In this document: positions 44,830-57,506 of the stretch, piece after piece
Layout: each line of letters opens with the position of its first letter
Numbering within the stretch: position 1 is the first letter of the stretch
Origin: Nitrospira sp.
Lineage (GTDB): Bacteria; Nitrospirota; Nitrospiria; Nitrospirales; Nitrospiraceae
Assembly: GCA_016873495.1 (NCBI GenBank)
Contig: VGXC01000009.1
Span: 27,333-91,332, forward strand
Direction of reading: 5' to 3'
Length of the DNA stretch: 64,000 nt
Notes under the pieces: generated by a model
Database searches by the model: none
What the model was told of the DNA's origin: nothing
Seen by the model: the letters and a program-made list of their open reading frames with translations, nothing else
Made by a program: the position numbers and the translations under genes

Positions 44830-45612
44830 CTACGACGGTTTGTTCAGGACGGCAGAGATGCGCAACGATCCGGCAAATTCCCGGACCACGGGGATCCGCT
44901 CCAGCAGGCAAGACAGCCGGTGCGCGACGCCGATCCACTTGTCGGGCGTGCCGGGATGGAGAAAGTCGAAGGGCTCCACCCGGACTTCGATGAAGCCATA
45001 CTCCCGCAGCAGGCTCGCGAGCTGCCATCGAAAGAATGCGGTTTCATCCGGCGAATTGCCGAGCCGCTTCCCGATGGCGTGGATGTTCTTCTCTGCCGCG
45101 ATTTGGGGATTCAGCATGTTGGGCTCGCTGAAGAAAAACCGCCCGCCCGGTTTGAGCACCCGCCGGAATTCCGTCATAGCCGACGGCATGTGAAAGTGAT
45201 GCAAGACGCTGCATCCGGCGACGGCGTCGAAGACGCTGTCCGCATAGGGCAGCCTGGTTACGTCTCCGACGCAATAGTGGAGATTGGACAGCTCGCTCAA
45301 CCGCTCACGCCCCATCCGTGCCTGTTTGGGCGAGAGTTCCACCGCCACGACGTGGGCCCCGCTCATGGCCAGCCGCCCGGTGAATTCTCCGGCCCCGGCC
45401 CCCGGCTCCAAGACCAGTTGACCCGGCCCCAGCTTGCCCCATTTCTGCGCCAGCTCGCGCCGATGATCGAGTCGCGCTTGGCCTGCCAGCGTCTTGTGGC
45501 CCCACCACACGTTTCCCAGGTCGTCGGCCAACTGGTCGAAGTGCGCTCGCTCGCGATGGACGCGATCCGTCGCAGTTGCCTGCCTATCGGCCGATTCGCT
45601 GTACTTGGTCAT
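44830..45612 (-). CDS. Class I SAM-dependent methyltransferase
   Basis: About 260 residues. Motif I is LVLEPGAGAGEFTGRL, and GCSVLHHFHMPSAM plus VLKPGGRFFFSEPN follow the usual UbiE/Methyltransf_11 pattern. A polar N-terminal 35 residues precede the core. ATG 45612 lies three bases after the upstream stop; GTG 45618 in the same frame would overlap that stop by four bases (GTGA) and is equally likely. Substrate unknown. Confidence 0.88.
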   Translation of the reverse strand: MTKYSESADRQATATDRVHRERAHFDQLADDLGNVWWGHKTLAGQARLDHRRELAQKWGKLGPGQLVLEPGAGAGEFTGRLAMSGAHVVAVELSPKQARMGRERLSELSNLHYCVGDVTRLPYADSVFDAVAGCSVLHHFHMPSAMTEFRRVLKPGGRFFFSEPNMLNPQIAAEKNIHAIGKRLGNSPDETAFFRWQLASLLREYGFIEVRVEPFDFLHPGTPDKWIGVAHRLSCLLERIPVVREFAGSLRISAVLNKPS

Positions 45613-45614
45613 GA

Positions 45615-47273
45615 TCACCCGGCGTTAAGGAATGCGTCGACGTCGTATATTCTGATTTCTCCCGACCTCGGATCATTCAGCGTGCGGGCCAAGGACGTCC
45701 GGCTCATGGCATTCTCAGCCGCGATCAGCAACGTGGTTGCGAGCGGATTGGGGATGACCGCAAGGGGGCGGTGTCCTTGCTCGAACTCCCGCAAGCTGGG
45801 ACCGAGGGGATTGCCCCACTCCTCGAGGATATCGACGCGATGATCGAGCACCAACAGGTGGACGCCGGTAGCGTTTCTCAATTGCCGCAGCGCTTCGACC
45901 GTCGTAGGAAGGGAGTATGTCCCCTGAAACGAGCCGAGATAGTATTGGTCGACCGGCAGCCCTAAACTCACCTGACGGCCTCCCCCGTGTTCTCGCACAT
46001 ACTCGGCGGCCTCTTGGTATCCGGCATGAAGGTGCGCAACGGCCCACGCCCGAGGCAGCCCGACCGCAGCGATAAGCGCAATCCCCGCCAGCACCGCCAT
46101 AGGAGCCACACGGCGGTCCGGCCACCGCTGTTCCGCGGCCCTCGCCAGCTTCACGAGGCCAACCCCGGCCCACAAGGCAACGAAGGGAAGGACCGTCACG
46201 ATCATCCGGGAAAAAACGGCTGACCCCGAGAAGCCTGCGTAGACGGCCGACACGACATGCACAGCCGGTAGCGCCAACAGGAGGACGCGGGGCCAATCCT
46301 GGAGCGTGCCGCGAACCGCAAGCGCCCAGCCGATCGCCGCCATACCCAGCACCAGCCACCCTTCTGAGTCGAGCAGCAGGGTGGGAAACCGTTCAACACC
46401 CGACGGGATCACCCACCGGAAGAAGCCGAACGTATAGCGAAGCTGAGCCATATACGCCCCCCGGACGTCGGGCACATGCGCATAGGCCAGCGGAATGACA
46501 ATCCGATAGAAAAGTTCGAACGCCGCGATGACACCGAAAAACGCAAGGCCCAGCGCCAACACGTTCCGCATCCCGCCGTCCTGCGGCCGCCACTTCAGCC
46601 GCGCGAGCTGCAGGGCGCCGATAAGGCCGAGGTATGGAAGAATGTTGTAATGACACCCGTAGGCGTAAGCGAGCGTGGCGCCGGCGAGGGCGAATCGCCC
46701 CGGTGTAGGGCGATCGAACGTCCGAACATACAGCCAGACGCCGAGCAACAAGAAAAACGAAGCCATGCCGACGGAGCTCTGAGACCCGGAATAAAAGGCA
46801 TGATAGCTCGACACCGCCAGCACGGCCGCCGCCACCACCGCGGCCCGTTCATCGAATCGCTCCCGAACCAAGCGATACAAGACCGCCACGGTCCCGATCC
46901 CGAAGCCCAACGACAAGAACCCGACGGAATCCGGCGTCAACCCCGCGACAGCGCCATACGGCATGACCAACAAGTCATATCCCGGCTTGGTGCTGAAGGC
47001 CCAGTAGGGCACCGGTTCCCGGTCGAACGGCGCCCGCTCAGGGAACAGCCTCGGCCAGGATTGGATTCCCAACGCGTCCCGTAGCTTCAAAACCCCCGGC
47101 TGGACTGCAAACAGGTACTGGGCCTCGTCCCAGTGGAACAGTCCGCGTTGCGCCGCCGGAAGCCGCAGGGACACCGCTACCGCCACCACGAGCAGTATCG
47201 CCACGCTCGGCCGCCAGAGAACGCTGGTTGTGATCAAGAACGGCACGTCGGTACGCTTACACGGCGGAGGCAA
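45615..47273 (-). CDS. GT-C membrane glycosyltransferase (copy 2)
   Basis: About 552 residues with roughly 11 hydrophobic helices to residue 400 and a C-terminal soluble domain of 120 residues. The catalytic-type acidic pair D49-E50 is in LFHWDEAQYLF. It resembles the GT-C genes at 37446 and 59729 in plan only. The start is doubtful: TTG 47273 gives the longest product; GTG 47246, nine codons in, is an alternative and neither has a clear Shine-Dalgarno. Confidence 0.85.
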   Translation of the reverse strand: MPPPCKRTDVPFLITTSVLWRPSVAILLVVAVAVSLRLPAAQRGLFHWDEAQYLFAVQPGVLKLRDALGIQSWPRLFPERAPFDREPVPYWAFSTKPGYDLLVMPYGAVAGLTPDSVGFLSLGFGIGTVAVLYRLVRERFDERAAVVAAAVLAVSSYHAFYSGSQSSVGMASFFLLLGVWLYVRTFDRPTPGRFALAGATLAYAYGCHYNILPYLGLIGALQLARLKWRPQDGGMRNVLALGLAFFGVIAAFELFYRIVIPLAYAHVPDVRGAYMAQLRYTFGFFRWVIPSGVERFPTLLLDSEGWLVLGMAAIGWALAVRGTLQDWPRVLLLALPAVHVVSAVYAGFSGSAVFSRMIVTVLPFVALWAGVGLVKLARAAEQRWPDRRVAPMAVLAGIALIAAVGLPRAWAVAHLHAGYQEAAEYVREHGGGRQVSLGLPVDQYYLGSFQGTYSLPTTVEALRQLRNATGVHLLVLDHRVDILEEWGNPLGPSLREFEQGHRPLAVIPNPLATTLLIAAENAMSRTSLARTLNDPRSGEIRIYDVDAFLNAG

Positions 47274-47283
47274 CGGCGCGAGT

Positions 47284-48099
47284 TCAGGCTGACGTCATTT
47301 CCGGAATGGGTTCCCGAGAGAGGAGCACATCGACGTACCCTTCCGTTGTCACACGAGTCTCCACCGCTTCCCACGAACTCGGTTGGAGGGTGTTGGCCCG
47401 TTCCAGGAGAAACGGCGCAAAGCCCCGCTCGCGCAAAAAGGCGATGACATCCTCGGGATCAGTTCCCCCTTCGCGCAGCATTGCCGGATCGAACTCGAGC
47501 AGCAAGTGCGCCTGCGGGTGCCGGGCAAGCGTAGCGTGCATGCCACGAAGCACGTGAAGCTCCGCCCCCTGCACGTCGACCTTGATGAGTGACACGGGGC
47601 GCGTGTTCCCGCACGTGTCGAGATAGTGGTCCAGGGTTATCATCTCAACCTCGCTAACGTGCGTCTGACCCTTGGTCGGATAGACGCGATGGTCGGCGGG
47701 ATTGTCGAGATTCAGACAGAGCGCCGCCCGACCATTCCGAGCGCCGAGCGCCGCGGAAACCAGGACCGTATTGTGTAATCCCGTTCGGCGGACCGCCGCC
47801 CGCAGGAGCCGGACATTCGCTTCTTCCGGCTCGAACGCGAGGACGGCGCCCGTCGGACCGACGGCCCTGGCCATGACCGTGGTGAAGTACCCGATATTGG
47901 CTCCCACGTCGACTGCGACCGTACCCGGCCAGGCCAGGCGTCGGACGATCTCTGTCTGCCGCGCCTCGCTGCATCGCTTGTAGAAGAAATAGGCCTTCGA
48001 ATATAGCGTCTGGCCCAGCCCGAAGGATAAGAACCCGCTTTGCTTGACGATTCGATACGACCCGACGAAAAACCTCCGCGCCATGCTGAACCAGTTCAC
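47284..48099 (-). CDS. FkbM-family methyltransferase
   Basis: 271 residues. AVDVGANIGYFTTVMAR (motif I), LAFEPEEANVRLL and IKVDVQGAELHVLRGM are diagnostic of FkbM O-methyltransferases, common in O-antigen and capsule loci. The start is GTG 48099, backed by a perfect AGGAGG seven bases ahead; the later ATG 48084 has no such site. It would methylate a hydroxyl of the glycan. Confidence 0.92.
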   Translation of the reverse strand: MNWFSMARRFFVGSYRIVKQSGFLSFGLGQTLYSKAYFFYKRCSEARQTEIVRRLAWPGTVAVDVGANIGYFTTVMARAVGPTGAVLAFEPEEANVRLLRAAVRRTGLHNTVLVSAALGARNGRAALCLNLDNPADHRVYPTKGQTHVSEVEMITLDHYLDTCGNTRPVSLIKVDVQGAELHVLRGMHATLARHPQAHLLLEFDPAMLREGGTDPEDVIAFLRERGFAPFLLERANTLQPSSWEAVETRVTTEGYVDVLLSREPIPEMTSA

Positions 48100-48106
48100 A
48101 GACAGG

Positions 48107-48112
48107 CCTCCT
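48107..48112 (-). promoter_or_regulatory. Ribosome-binding site deciding the GTG start of the FkbM gene
   Basis: AGGAGG on the minus strand, seven bases before GTG 48099. It favours this start over ATG 48084. Confidence 0.85.
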
Positions 48113-48123
48113 GATCGTTCCGT

Positions 48124-49266
48124 TCAATGCGCCAGCGCAGGCATCTCGTGCATGACGGCTGTTGCGATCGCCTTGGCGACGATCGGTTTGGCCGCCTGAT
48201 GTGTATGCACATTGTCGGTGAACATGCTGTCGGCGACGTGATCGTAGACATCGGAGAGATCGGCCAGCTTCAGCTCGCCCCGGTCTCGAAGCGGCTTCGC
48301 CTGGGACAAAATCAACGTTCTCAGCGCCTCGTGATGCGCGAGATCATGCTGCTGGAACAGCCGTTCTTCTTCAGGCGTGCGGAGGTTCTTGTAATACACC
48401 ATGGGCTGAAAACACGCGAGAAATCCGCTGTGGAACGCAGAAGCGACACGCTGAGCCCTCACCAAATTATCGACGTACGTTCTCGCAATCGCATCTCGCC
48501 ATTGGTCGCTGCCGAACCCGGCCGCTTGTCGCTTGCCCTCCAGATCGGCAAACGCGCCCTCGAAATACTGCCGACCGAGAATTCTCAGGACATTGCTTTC
48601 ATAGGCGAACAGGGCGAGGCCGGGATAGGAGCTGACGTCGCTTTCCAGCAACGGATTCGCCTCGTACACAATGAAATTGAACGGATAGCCTGGCCGCGGA
48701 TCTCCCCAGTATGGGTGGGACATATCGTTGGCCCCATTGTACATCACGATGAAATCCGGCTCATACGCAACGACCTCGAAGACCAGCCGGGCCAACTCCA
48801 TGGACGAGACCGATGAAATCACCCCGAAGTTATAGACGCGCACTCGCTGATCGTGGGTCGCGCGCAATTCCTCTTCGACCAGTTGGGAAATCGACGGGGC
48901 CCCTTCGACCAACGTTGATCCGCCCAGAAAAACAATGCGAAACTCGCCCGGCTTTTTCTCCTTCGTCGGCACGGGACCGGGATACCCCAATTCGTTCAGA
49001 ACCTTGTGCTCGAAGGGATAGTAGTCAGTGCCGGCAGGGTCTCCCTTGAACATGACGTACGGATACGGCTTTCGATAGATCTGGACCGGAAACTTGCGTT
49101 CAAACGAGGACCGACTCGAAAAAAACATTCGACTGCCGATTTCAAGCGCCGCGAATGCAGCTGCGCACAGGATCACCACCAGAAGCAGATTGCCCAGGAA
49201 GACCTGCGCCCTCCGGATCGTAGGGTAGTTCGAACCGCCCACGTCTGTTCCATTGTCGATGGCCAC
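48124..49266 (-). CDS. Membrane-anchored SGNH/GDSL hydrolase-like protein
   Basis: 380 residues. One hydrophobic helix at about 21-46 should anchor it with the rest outside the cytoplasm. The SGNH blocks are visible: FLGGSTL with S117, the NGAND block with N180, and D351-x2-H354 in TDNVHTHQ. Such proteins act as O-acetyl esterases or transferases on extracellular glycans. Its place between glycan methyltransferases and glycosyltransferases fits editing of acyl groups after export. The start is GTG 49266 without a strong Shine-Dalgarno. Confidence 0.85.
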   Translation of the reverse strand: MAIDNGTDVGGSNYPTIRRAQVFLGNLLLVVILCAAAFAALEIGSRMFFSSRSSFERKFPVQIYRKPYPYVMFKGDPAGTDYYPFEHKVLNELGYPGPVPTKEKKPGEFRIVFLGGSTLVEGAPSISQLVEEELRATHDQRVRVYNFGVISSVSSMELARLVFEVVAYEPDFIVMYNGANDMSHPYWGDPRPGYPFNFIVYEANPLLESDVSSYPGLALFAYESNVLRILGRQYFEGAFADLEGKRQAAGFGSDQWRDAIARTYVDNLVRAQRVASAFHSGFLACFQPMVYYKNLRTPEEERLFQQHDLAHHEALRTLILSQAKPLRDRGELKLADLSDVYDHVADSMFTDNVHTHQAAKPIVAKAIATAVMHEMPALAH

Positions 49267-49290
49267 GCTCGCTACCGCCGTCTTTCTGTG

Positions 49291-52796
<3,506 letters not shown>

Positions 52797-52800
<4 letters not shown>

Positions 52801-53945
52801 AGTAATTCCTTATAAAGGGCAAGGTACCGTTCGACCACCGTCTCCCACCCATGATGGCGAATCATCCAGCCTCGAGCCGCCGCGCCGATCTCTTCGGCGC
52901 CTTCCCGCCGCTCGGCCAAGCGGCAAAGGGCCCCGTAGATTTCTTCTTCGGAACGCACCGACACCACGGGCGGCGCCTCCACGCCAAAGGCTTCCAGGGC
53001 TGTGCCGTCCATATGCGCCAAGATCGGCCGGCCGACGGCCATGGCCTCCAGCGTGGAAATCCCGTAAAACCCATAGGTGAATTGGTCGGCCACGACGTCG
53101 CTGGCCCCCAGACATTCGCGTAGGCCGGTTTTGTTCTGCTGCGGAATCCAACGGACGCGGTCGTCCACGTCGAGCGCCTGCGCAAGCGCCTGGCTCCGCT
53201 CCACATCCCGCCCTTTCATCACGGCGAGCAGCCAGGCCTCCTTCCCCCATCCTTTCACAAACCGCGCGAAGGCGCGAAGAAAGCGATCGTTACCTTTGTG
53301 GTTGGATCCCGGCCGTTCCGGGCAGGTCCATTCCTGCCGAGACGGCTGGAACACGACGAACGCATCGGAGGGGAGGCCGAGCCTCGCGCGGACCGTGGCG
53401 CGCTCCGCACTGCTCAACGGCCGGTATGCGGCCGTGTCGATCGGGATCGCGCAGGGCAGAAAGCGGGCATTCGTCAGGCCGAGGAGCCGGCAAGAGTCTT
53501 CCTGCGGGGGCATGGTGTAGCAGACGGCCCGACACCGCCGCTGCGCGCGCCGCAGCACCTGTGCATAGACCCGAATCCGCAAAGAGTCCATCCGGAACGG
53601 CAAAATATCGAGGTCGTCGCCGATCGACAGCACCGTGTCGGGCGCCCCGCAGCCACCCGACCAGATAACGCCTTCTCCGAAGGTCTGCACCACGTCGGCT
53701 TCGGCGAGTTGCGCCCGAAACCGCCGCTCCCGAACCCCGCCGAGAAGCCACCGCTTCACATCGACATCGACCGCCACCCTCGGCACCGCGGCCAATTCCC
53801 CTGCGTCCACACACTCCCATTCGGGCCGATCGTGATCGGCCGCAGCTTGGTCCGTGAAGACTCGCACCTGGTGCCCTTTGCGGCGCAAAAAGACGCCGAG
53901 GAGGAACGCCAGGTTCAGCGCATTGGCATACAGCGAGACGTGCAT
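52797..53945 (-). CDS. Glycosyltransferase, GT4-like
   Basis: 382 residues, GT-B. The N-terminal domain begins [20 protein letters not shown]; the donor domain has [31 protein letters not shown] and [23 protein letters not shown], which holds the conserved glutamate of GT4. It may be the fucosyltransferase, given the gmd-fcl pair after it, but that is inference. It overlaps gmd by four bases. Confidence 0.9.
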
Positions 53946-53955
53946 GGAAACGCCG

Positions 53956-54651
53956 TTAACCGGCCAGACGATACTTAAGTAACTGCCAGATCACGTTGGC
54001 GGCGTGGTACCAGTGGATCTTCTTGCCTTCGGCATAAGAACGCCCATAGTAGGCGATCGGCACTTCGTAGACGACGAGGTCTCGTTTGAGCAGCTTGGCC
54101 AGGAGCTCGGCGTCGAACTCAAACCCGTTGCTCTTCACCTCAAGCCCCTGAAGCTGTTCCCGCCGGAACATCTTGTAGCAGGTATAGATATCGCTCAGCG
54201 TCGTGTTGTAGAGCACCCGCGCGACAAAGGTGATGATTTGATTGCCGACGTAGTGCCAGAAGTAGTAGGCGCGCTGCGGCTTGGCCCCATTCATCCGCGA
54301 GCCAAGCACGAGATCCGCTCCCGCCGACTGGATCGGTTTGAGCATCTCGAGGTAATCCTGCGGATCGTATTCCAGATCGGCGTCCTGAATGACGAGCACG
54401 TCGCCGGTGGCCGCGGCGAACCCCGCTTTGAGCGCAGCCCCCTTCCCGCCGTTCCGCTCCATCAGGATCAACTGCTCGATCTTCGGCCGGAGTTCCTGCA
54501 GAAGTTCGCGCGTCCCATCCGTCGAGCCATCGTCCACGACGATGATTTCGACCGGAAGGCCGACGCTGCGCACCCGGTCCAGAACCGTGGCGATCGTCTG
54601 TTTTTCGTTGTAGCAAGGGATGATGACCGAGAGCTTGGAAACTTTGCGCAT
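53956..54651 (-). CDS. Family 2 glycosyltransferase (polyprenyl-phosphate type, no membrane helices)
   Basis: 231 residues: LSVIIPCYNEKQTI, IIVVDDGSTDGTREL, GGKGAALKAGFAAATGD, VIQDADLEYDPQDY and GSRMNGAKPQ, the pattern of dolichyl-phosphate-mannose-synthase-like enzymes. No C-terminal helices are present, unlike the GtrB-like gene at 36440. It could make a polyprenyl-phosphate sugar for one of the GT-C enzymes. Confidence 0.92.
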   Translation of the reverse strand: MRKVSKLSVIIPCYNEKQTIATVLDRVRSVGLPVEIIVVDDGSTDGTRELLQELRPKIEQLILMERNGGKGAALKAGFAAATGDVLVIQDADLEYDPQDYLEMLKPIQSAGADLVLGSRMNGAKPQRAYYFWHYVGNQIITFVARVLYNTTLSDIYTCYKMFRREQLQGLEVKSNGFEFDAELLAKLLKRDLVVYEVPIAYYGRSYAEGKKIHWYHAANVIWQLLKYRLAG

Positions 54652-54679
54652 GATCCGGCCTTTCAGTCAGCGGCTCCGG

Positions 54680-55831
54680 TTATTCAGCCTGATAGGCACG
54701 CAGCGCGTCGGCCACCCGCTCGACGTCGGCTGGTTGCATAAGCGGATGGAGCGGCAACGCCAGAGTCCGCGCATCCAACATTGCCGAAACCGGACAGGCC
54801 GGCGTCATGGCCGGTGGGCAGTCCCGGTAGGCTTTCAACAGGTGATTGGCCGTGGCACCGGGCCGCGTCTCGATCCCCCGCGAAGCCATGTGCGCGATGA
54901 CCTTCGTCCGGTCAACGCGCTCGGCCAAGAGACCGACGTAGGATTGCCAGTTGGGCGACAGATGAGGCGGCGCCTGCGGCGGAGCGAACCAGCTCAGTCC
55001 GGCCAGGGCGCGGGTCATGAGACTGGCCAGCCGCCGCCGCCGATCGAGGATCGCCGGGAGTTTGGCCATCTGCCCGAGACCGAGCGCCGCCTGCATCTCA
55101 GTCATCCGGTAATTCAACCCCGGCTCGACCAGCTCCGGACGGTGCGGCGGCACGGCAAATCCATGGGCGCGCAGGGCGCGCAGCCGATCGGCCAGCGCGA
55201 CGTCGTTCGTCACCACCGCGCCACCTTCGCCAGTCGTAATCACTTTTCGAGGATGAAAGCTGAAACAGGCGGCACGTCCCCAGGCGCCGATCTTACCGCC
55301 GCGGTATCGAGAGCCCAACGCACAGGCCGCGTCTTCGACCAGGACAAGTCCGTGCTCAAGGGCCAGCGCCGCAATGGCGTCCATCTCGGCGGGCAGCCCG
55401 AACTGATGCACCGGCATGATCATCCTGAGCCGGAATCCCCCTCCCTGCGCCGGCATCCATTCGATCAGCGACCGCAAGGCGGCGGGGTCCATATTGTAGG
55501 TGTCGGGAGCGACATCCACAAAGACCGGCGTGGCGCCGGCACACGCGACCGCATTCGCCGTGGCGACGAAGGTGTAGTCGGGCACCGCCACCGCGTCGCC
55601 AGGCCCGATGTCGCAGGCCAGCATCGCCAGATGCAGAGCCGCGGTCCCAGAGGACACCATCACCGCTTGAGCCAAGCCGGTTTCTTCCGCGAAAGCCCGC
55701 TCCAGTTCAAGAACCCGCTGTGCCTGGATCAACTGGCCTGATGCCAGCACATCCGCCACGCCTTTGGTTTCGACTTCGTCGAACCAGGGTTCGGCGATCT
55801 TGAGCGGTGCCGCGTTCGTCGTGACGCTCAC
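54680..55831 (-). CDS. DegT/DnrJ-family sugar aminotransferase
   Basis: 383 residues. PLP lysine in FSFHPRKVITTGEGGA, aspartate in LVEDAACALGS, and SSGTAALHLAMLA near 60-72. GTG 55831 overlaps the stop of the upstream acyltransferase (GTGA). An SDR, a PglD-like acyltransferase and this enzyme follow one another, the order known for 4-amino-4,6-dideoxy sugars such as bacillosamine, although the SDR here does not look like PglF. The exact amino sugar is open. Confidence 0.9.
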   Translation of the reverse strand: MSVTTNAAPLKIAEPWFDEVETKGVADVLASGQLIQAQRVLELERAFAEETGLAQAVMVSSGTAALHLAMLACDIGPGDAVAVPDYTFVATANAVACAGATPVFVDVAPDTYNMDPAALRSLIEWMPAQGGGFRLRMIMPVHQFGLPAEMDAIAALALEHGLVLVEDAACALGSRYRGGKIGAWGRAACFSFHPRKVITTGEGGAVVTNDVALADRLRALRAHGFAVPPHRPELVEPGLNYRMTEMQAALGLGQMAKLPAILDRRRRLASLMTRALAGLSWFAPPQAPPHLSPNWQSYVGLLAERVDRTKVIAHMASRGIETRPGATANHLLKAYRDCPPAMTPACPVSAMLDARTLALPLHPLMQPADVERVADALRAYQAE

Positions 55832-56514
55832 GAGCGGGCTCGCCCGGCAATCGGTGCAGCCGGCGTGCCGGCGACAATGGCATCCGCCCCCACATCGTCA
55901 AGCACCGTCGCGTTCATGCCAACCAGCGCCCCGGCCCCCACCCGGACTCCGTTACGCAGACAGGCACCGGCCCCGATGTAGGCGCCGCGTCCGACTTGCA
56001 CGTCGCTCGCCAGGTTGACGCCGGCGGCCAGCAGCGCTCCGTCCTCCAACCGGCTGTCATGCCCGACGATGCAGGACTGCAACACCTCGACGTGGGTGCC
56101 CACTCGAACCCGGGCTCCTACCGATGCAAAGGCCAAAATACCGACACCTGGCTCAATGACCGCGCCAGGCGAAACGGCCGCCTGGGGATGGATGATCGTC
56201 GCGTAGCGACCCTCCGGAATGGCAAGACGCAGAAGCACGTCCAGGCGGGTCTTATGAGATTTTGTCGAGCCGAACCCGCAGAAGAACAGCACATCGCCGG
56301 GGAGGCGACTCCATTCCGCCATGGTCCCGAGCACCGGCAGCGGCTCCTCCCCATCGCTATCCTTGAGGAACCCGAGCACCTCGTTCCCGGCCGCAAACGC
56401 GGCTTCGGCGAAATCCACCGCCGTCCCCCCGCCTCCCAAAATGACGATGCGCCGCCCCGTAGTCCCTCGCGGCCGCCCCGTATATCCTGCCTGGTCCGTT
56501 CCGTCCATGCTCAT
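55828..56514 (-). CDS. PglD/NeuD-like acyltransferase
   Basis: 228 residues. A small Rossmann-like N-terminal domain (RIVILGGGGTAVDFAEAAF) precedes a left-handed beta-helix of hexapeptide repeats from about residue 105 (HPQAAVSPGAVIEPGVGI, SCIVGHDSRLEDGA). H154 region (VGHDS) supplies the family's catalytic histidine. It acylates an amino sugar, probably the product of the aminotransferase just downstream. Start ATG 56514 overlaps the SDR stop (ATGA). Confidence 0.9.
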   Translation of the reverse strand: MSMDGTDQAGYTGRPRGTTGRRIVILGGGGTAVDFAEAAFAAGNEVLGFLKDSDGEEPLPVLGTMAEWSRLPGDVLFFCGFGSTKSHKTRLDVLLRLAIPEGRYATIIHPQAAVSPGAVIEPGVGILAFASVGARVRVGTHVEVLQSCIVGHDSRLEDGALLAAGVNLASDVQVGRGAYIGAGACLRNGVRVGAGALVGMNATVLDDVGADAIVAGTPAAPIAGRARS

Positions 56515-57506
56515 TCGGGCGCAGCCGGATCGACCTTGTGAAACCACTCGATGGTGGCCTTCAAGCCATCGTCTAGCGACCAGCCGGGCTTGAATTTCAA
56601 CTCGCGCGCGGCGCGCTCGATAGAGGGACTCCGGTACCGGACATCTTCTCCGGCATGCGGGACAAATTGGATCGCGGACTGACTGCCGGTCAGCTTGATG
56701 ATTCTCTCGGCCAAGTCCCGCATCGTCACCGGCTCAGCGGGATTTCCGAGGTTGAAACTGGTGCCCTGCACGAACTCGGCCCGGACGAGACACGTTTCCA
56801 CGGCATCGCAAAAATCCTCAATGTAGCAAAAGGCCCTGACCTGCGATCCGTCACCGGTCACGCGGAGCGGAAGACCGCGCAACGCCCGGTAGATGAACAA
56901 GCTGACGGCCCCCTCGCCGACCTGCCCGGGGCCATAGACGTTAAAGGGCCGTACGTAACAGGTGGGAAGCCCATATTCCCAAAAGTATGCATACCCCAGC
57001 TTTTCTGACGCCAACTTGGAAATGGCATAGACCCAACGCCGATCCGCAATGTTCCCCTGACTCGTCGGGTCTTCTTCACGCACCCCATGCGCCTCAGGCC
57101 CATAGATCTCACTTGTGGAAAATCCCACGAAGAGGCGCAGACCTGGCTTGTCCTTGAGACAGGACAGCATGTTTTGGGTTCCGCCGAAGTTGACCTCCAT
57201 CGTGCGAAGCGGCTTCTTAAAGTACGATGAAACGCCGGCAATCGCCGCGAGATGCAGTACATAGGACGGCGAGCCGAGAGCCTGCTCCAAGGCCGGTCGG
57301 TCGAGCACATCGCCCGACACCACCGTCAGCCCCTTTGCTCCATCAAGCCCGCTGTACCGTAACGAATCCCGATGGCCGTTGTCGTAAATCGTCACCCGGT
57401 TCCCCCGCGCCAGGAGGCGTCTGGTCAGGTGGGTTCCAATGAATCCGCGTCCCCCGGTCAGAAACACCGATTCGCCGCGAATGAACTCGTCGATCGCCTC
57501 AGACAT
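56511..57506 (-). CDS. NAD-dependent epimerase/dehydratase (SDR)
   Basis: 331 residues. FLTGGRGFIGTHLTRRLL is the NAD loop; STSEIYGPE and WVYAISKLASEK hold the active-site residues. RPFNVYGPGQ and a C-terminal WSLDDGLKATIEWF are usual for extended SDRs of the UDP-glucuronate decarboxylase/GalE group. It probably prepares a keto or epimerised sugar for the following aminotransferase. ATG 57506 overlaps the upstream gene by eight bases; GTG 57512 is an alternative. Confidence 0.87.
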   Translation of the reverse strand: MSEAIDEFIRGESVFLTGGRGFIGTHLTRRLLARGNRVTIYDNGHRDSLRYSGLDGAKGLTVVSGDVLDRPALEQALGSPSYVLHLAAIAGVSSYFKKPLRTMEVNFGGTQNMLSCLKDKPGLRLFVGFSTSEIYGPEAHGVREEDPTSQGNIADRRWVYAISKLASEKLGYAYFWEYGLPTCYVRPFNVYGPGQVGEGAVSLFIYRALRGLPLRVTGDGSQVRAFCYIEDFCDAVETCLVRAEFVQGTSFNLGNPAEPVTMRDLAERIIKLTGSQSAIQFVPHAGEDVRYRSPSIERAARELKFKPGWSLDDGLKATIEWFHKVDPAAPE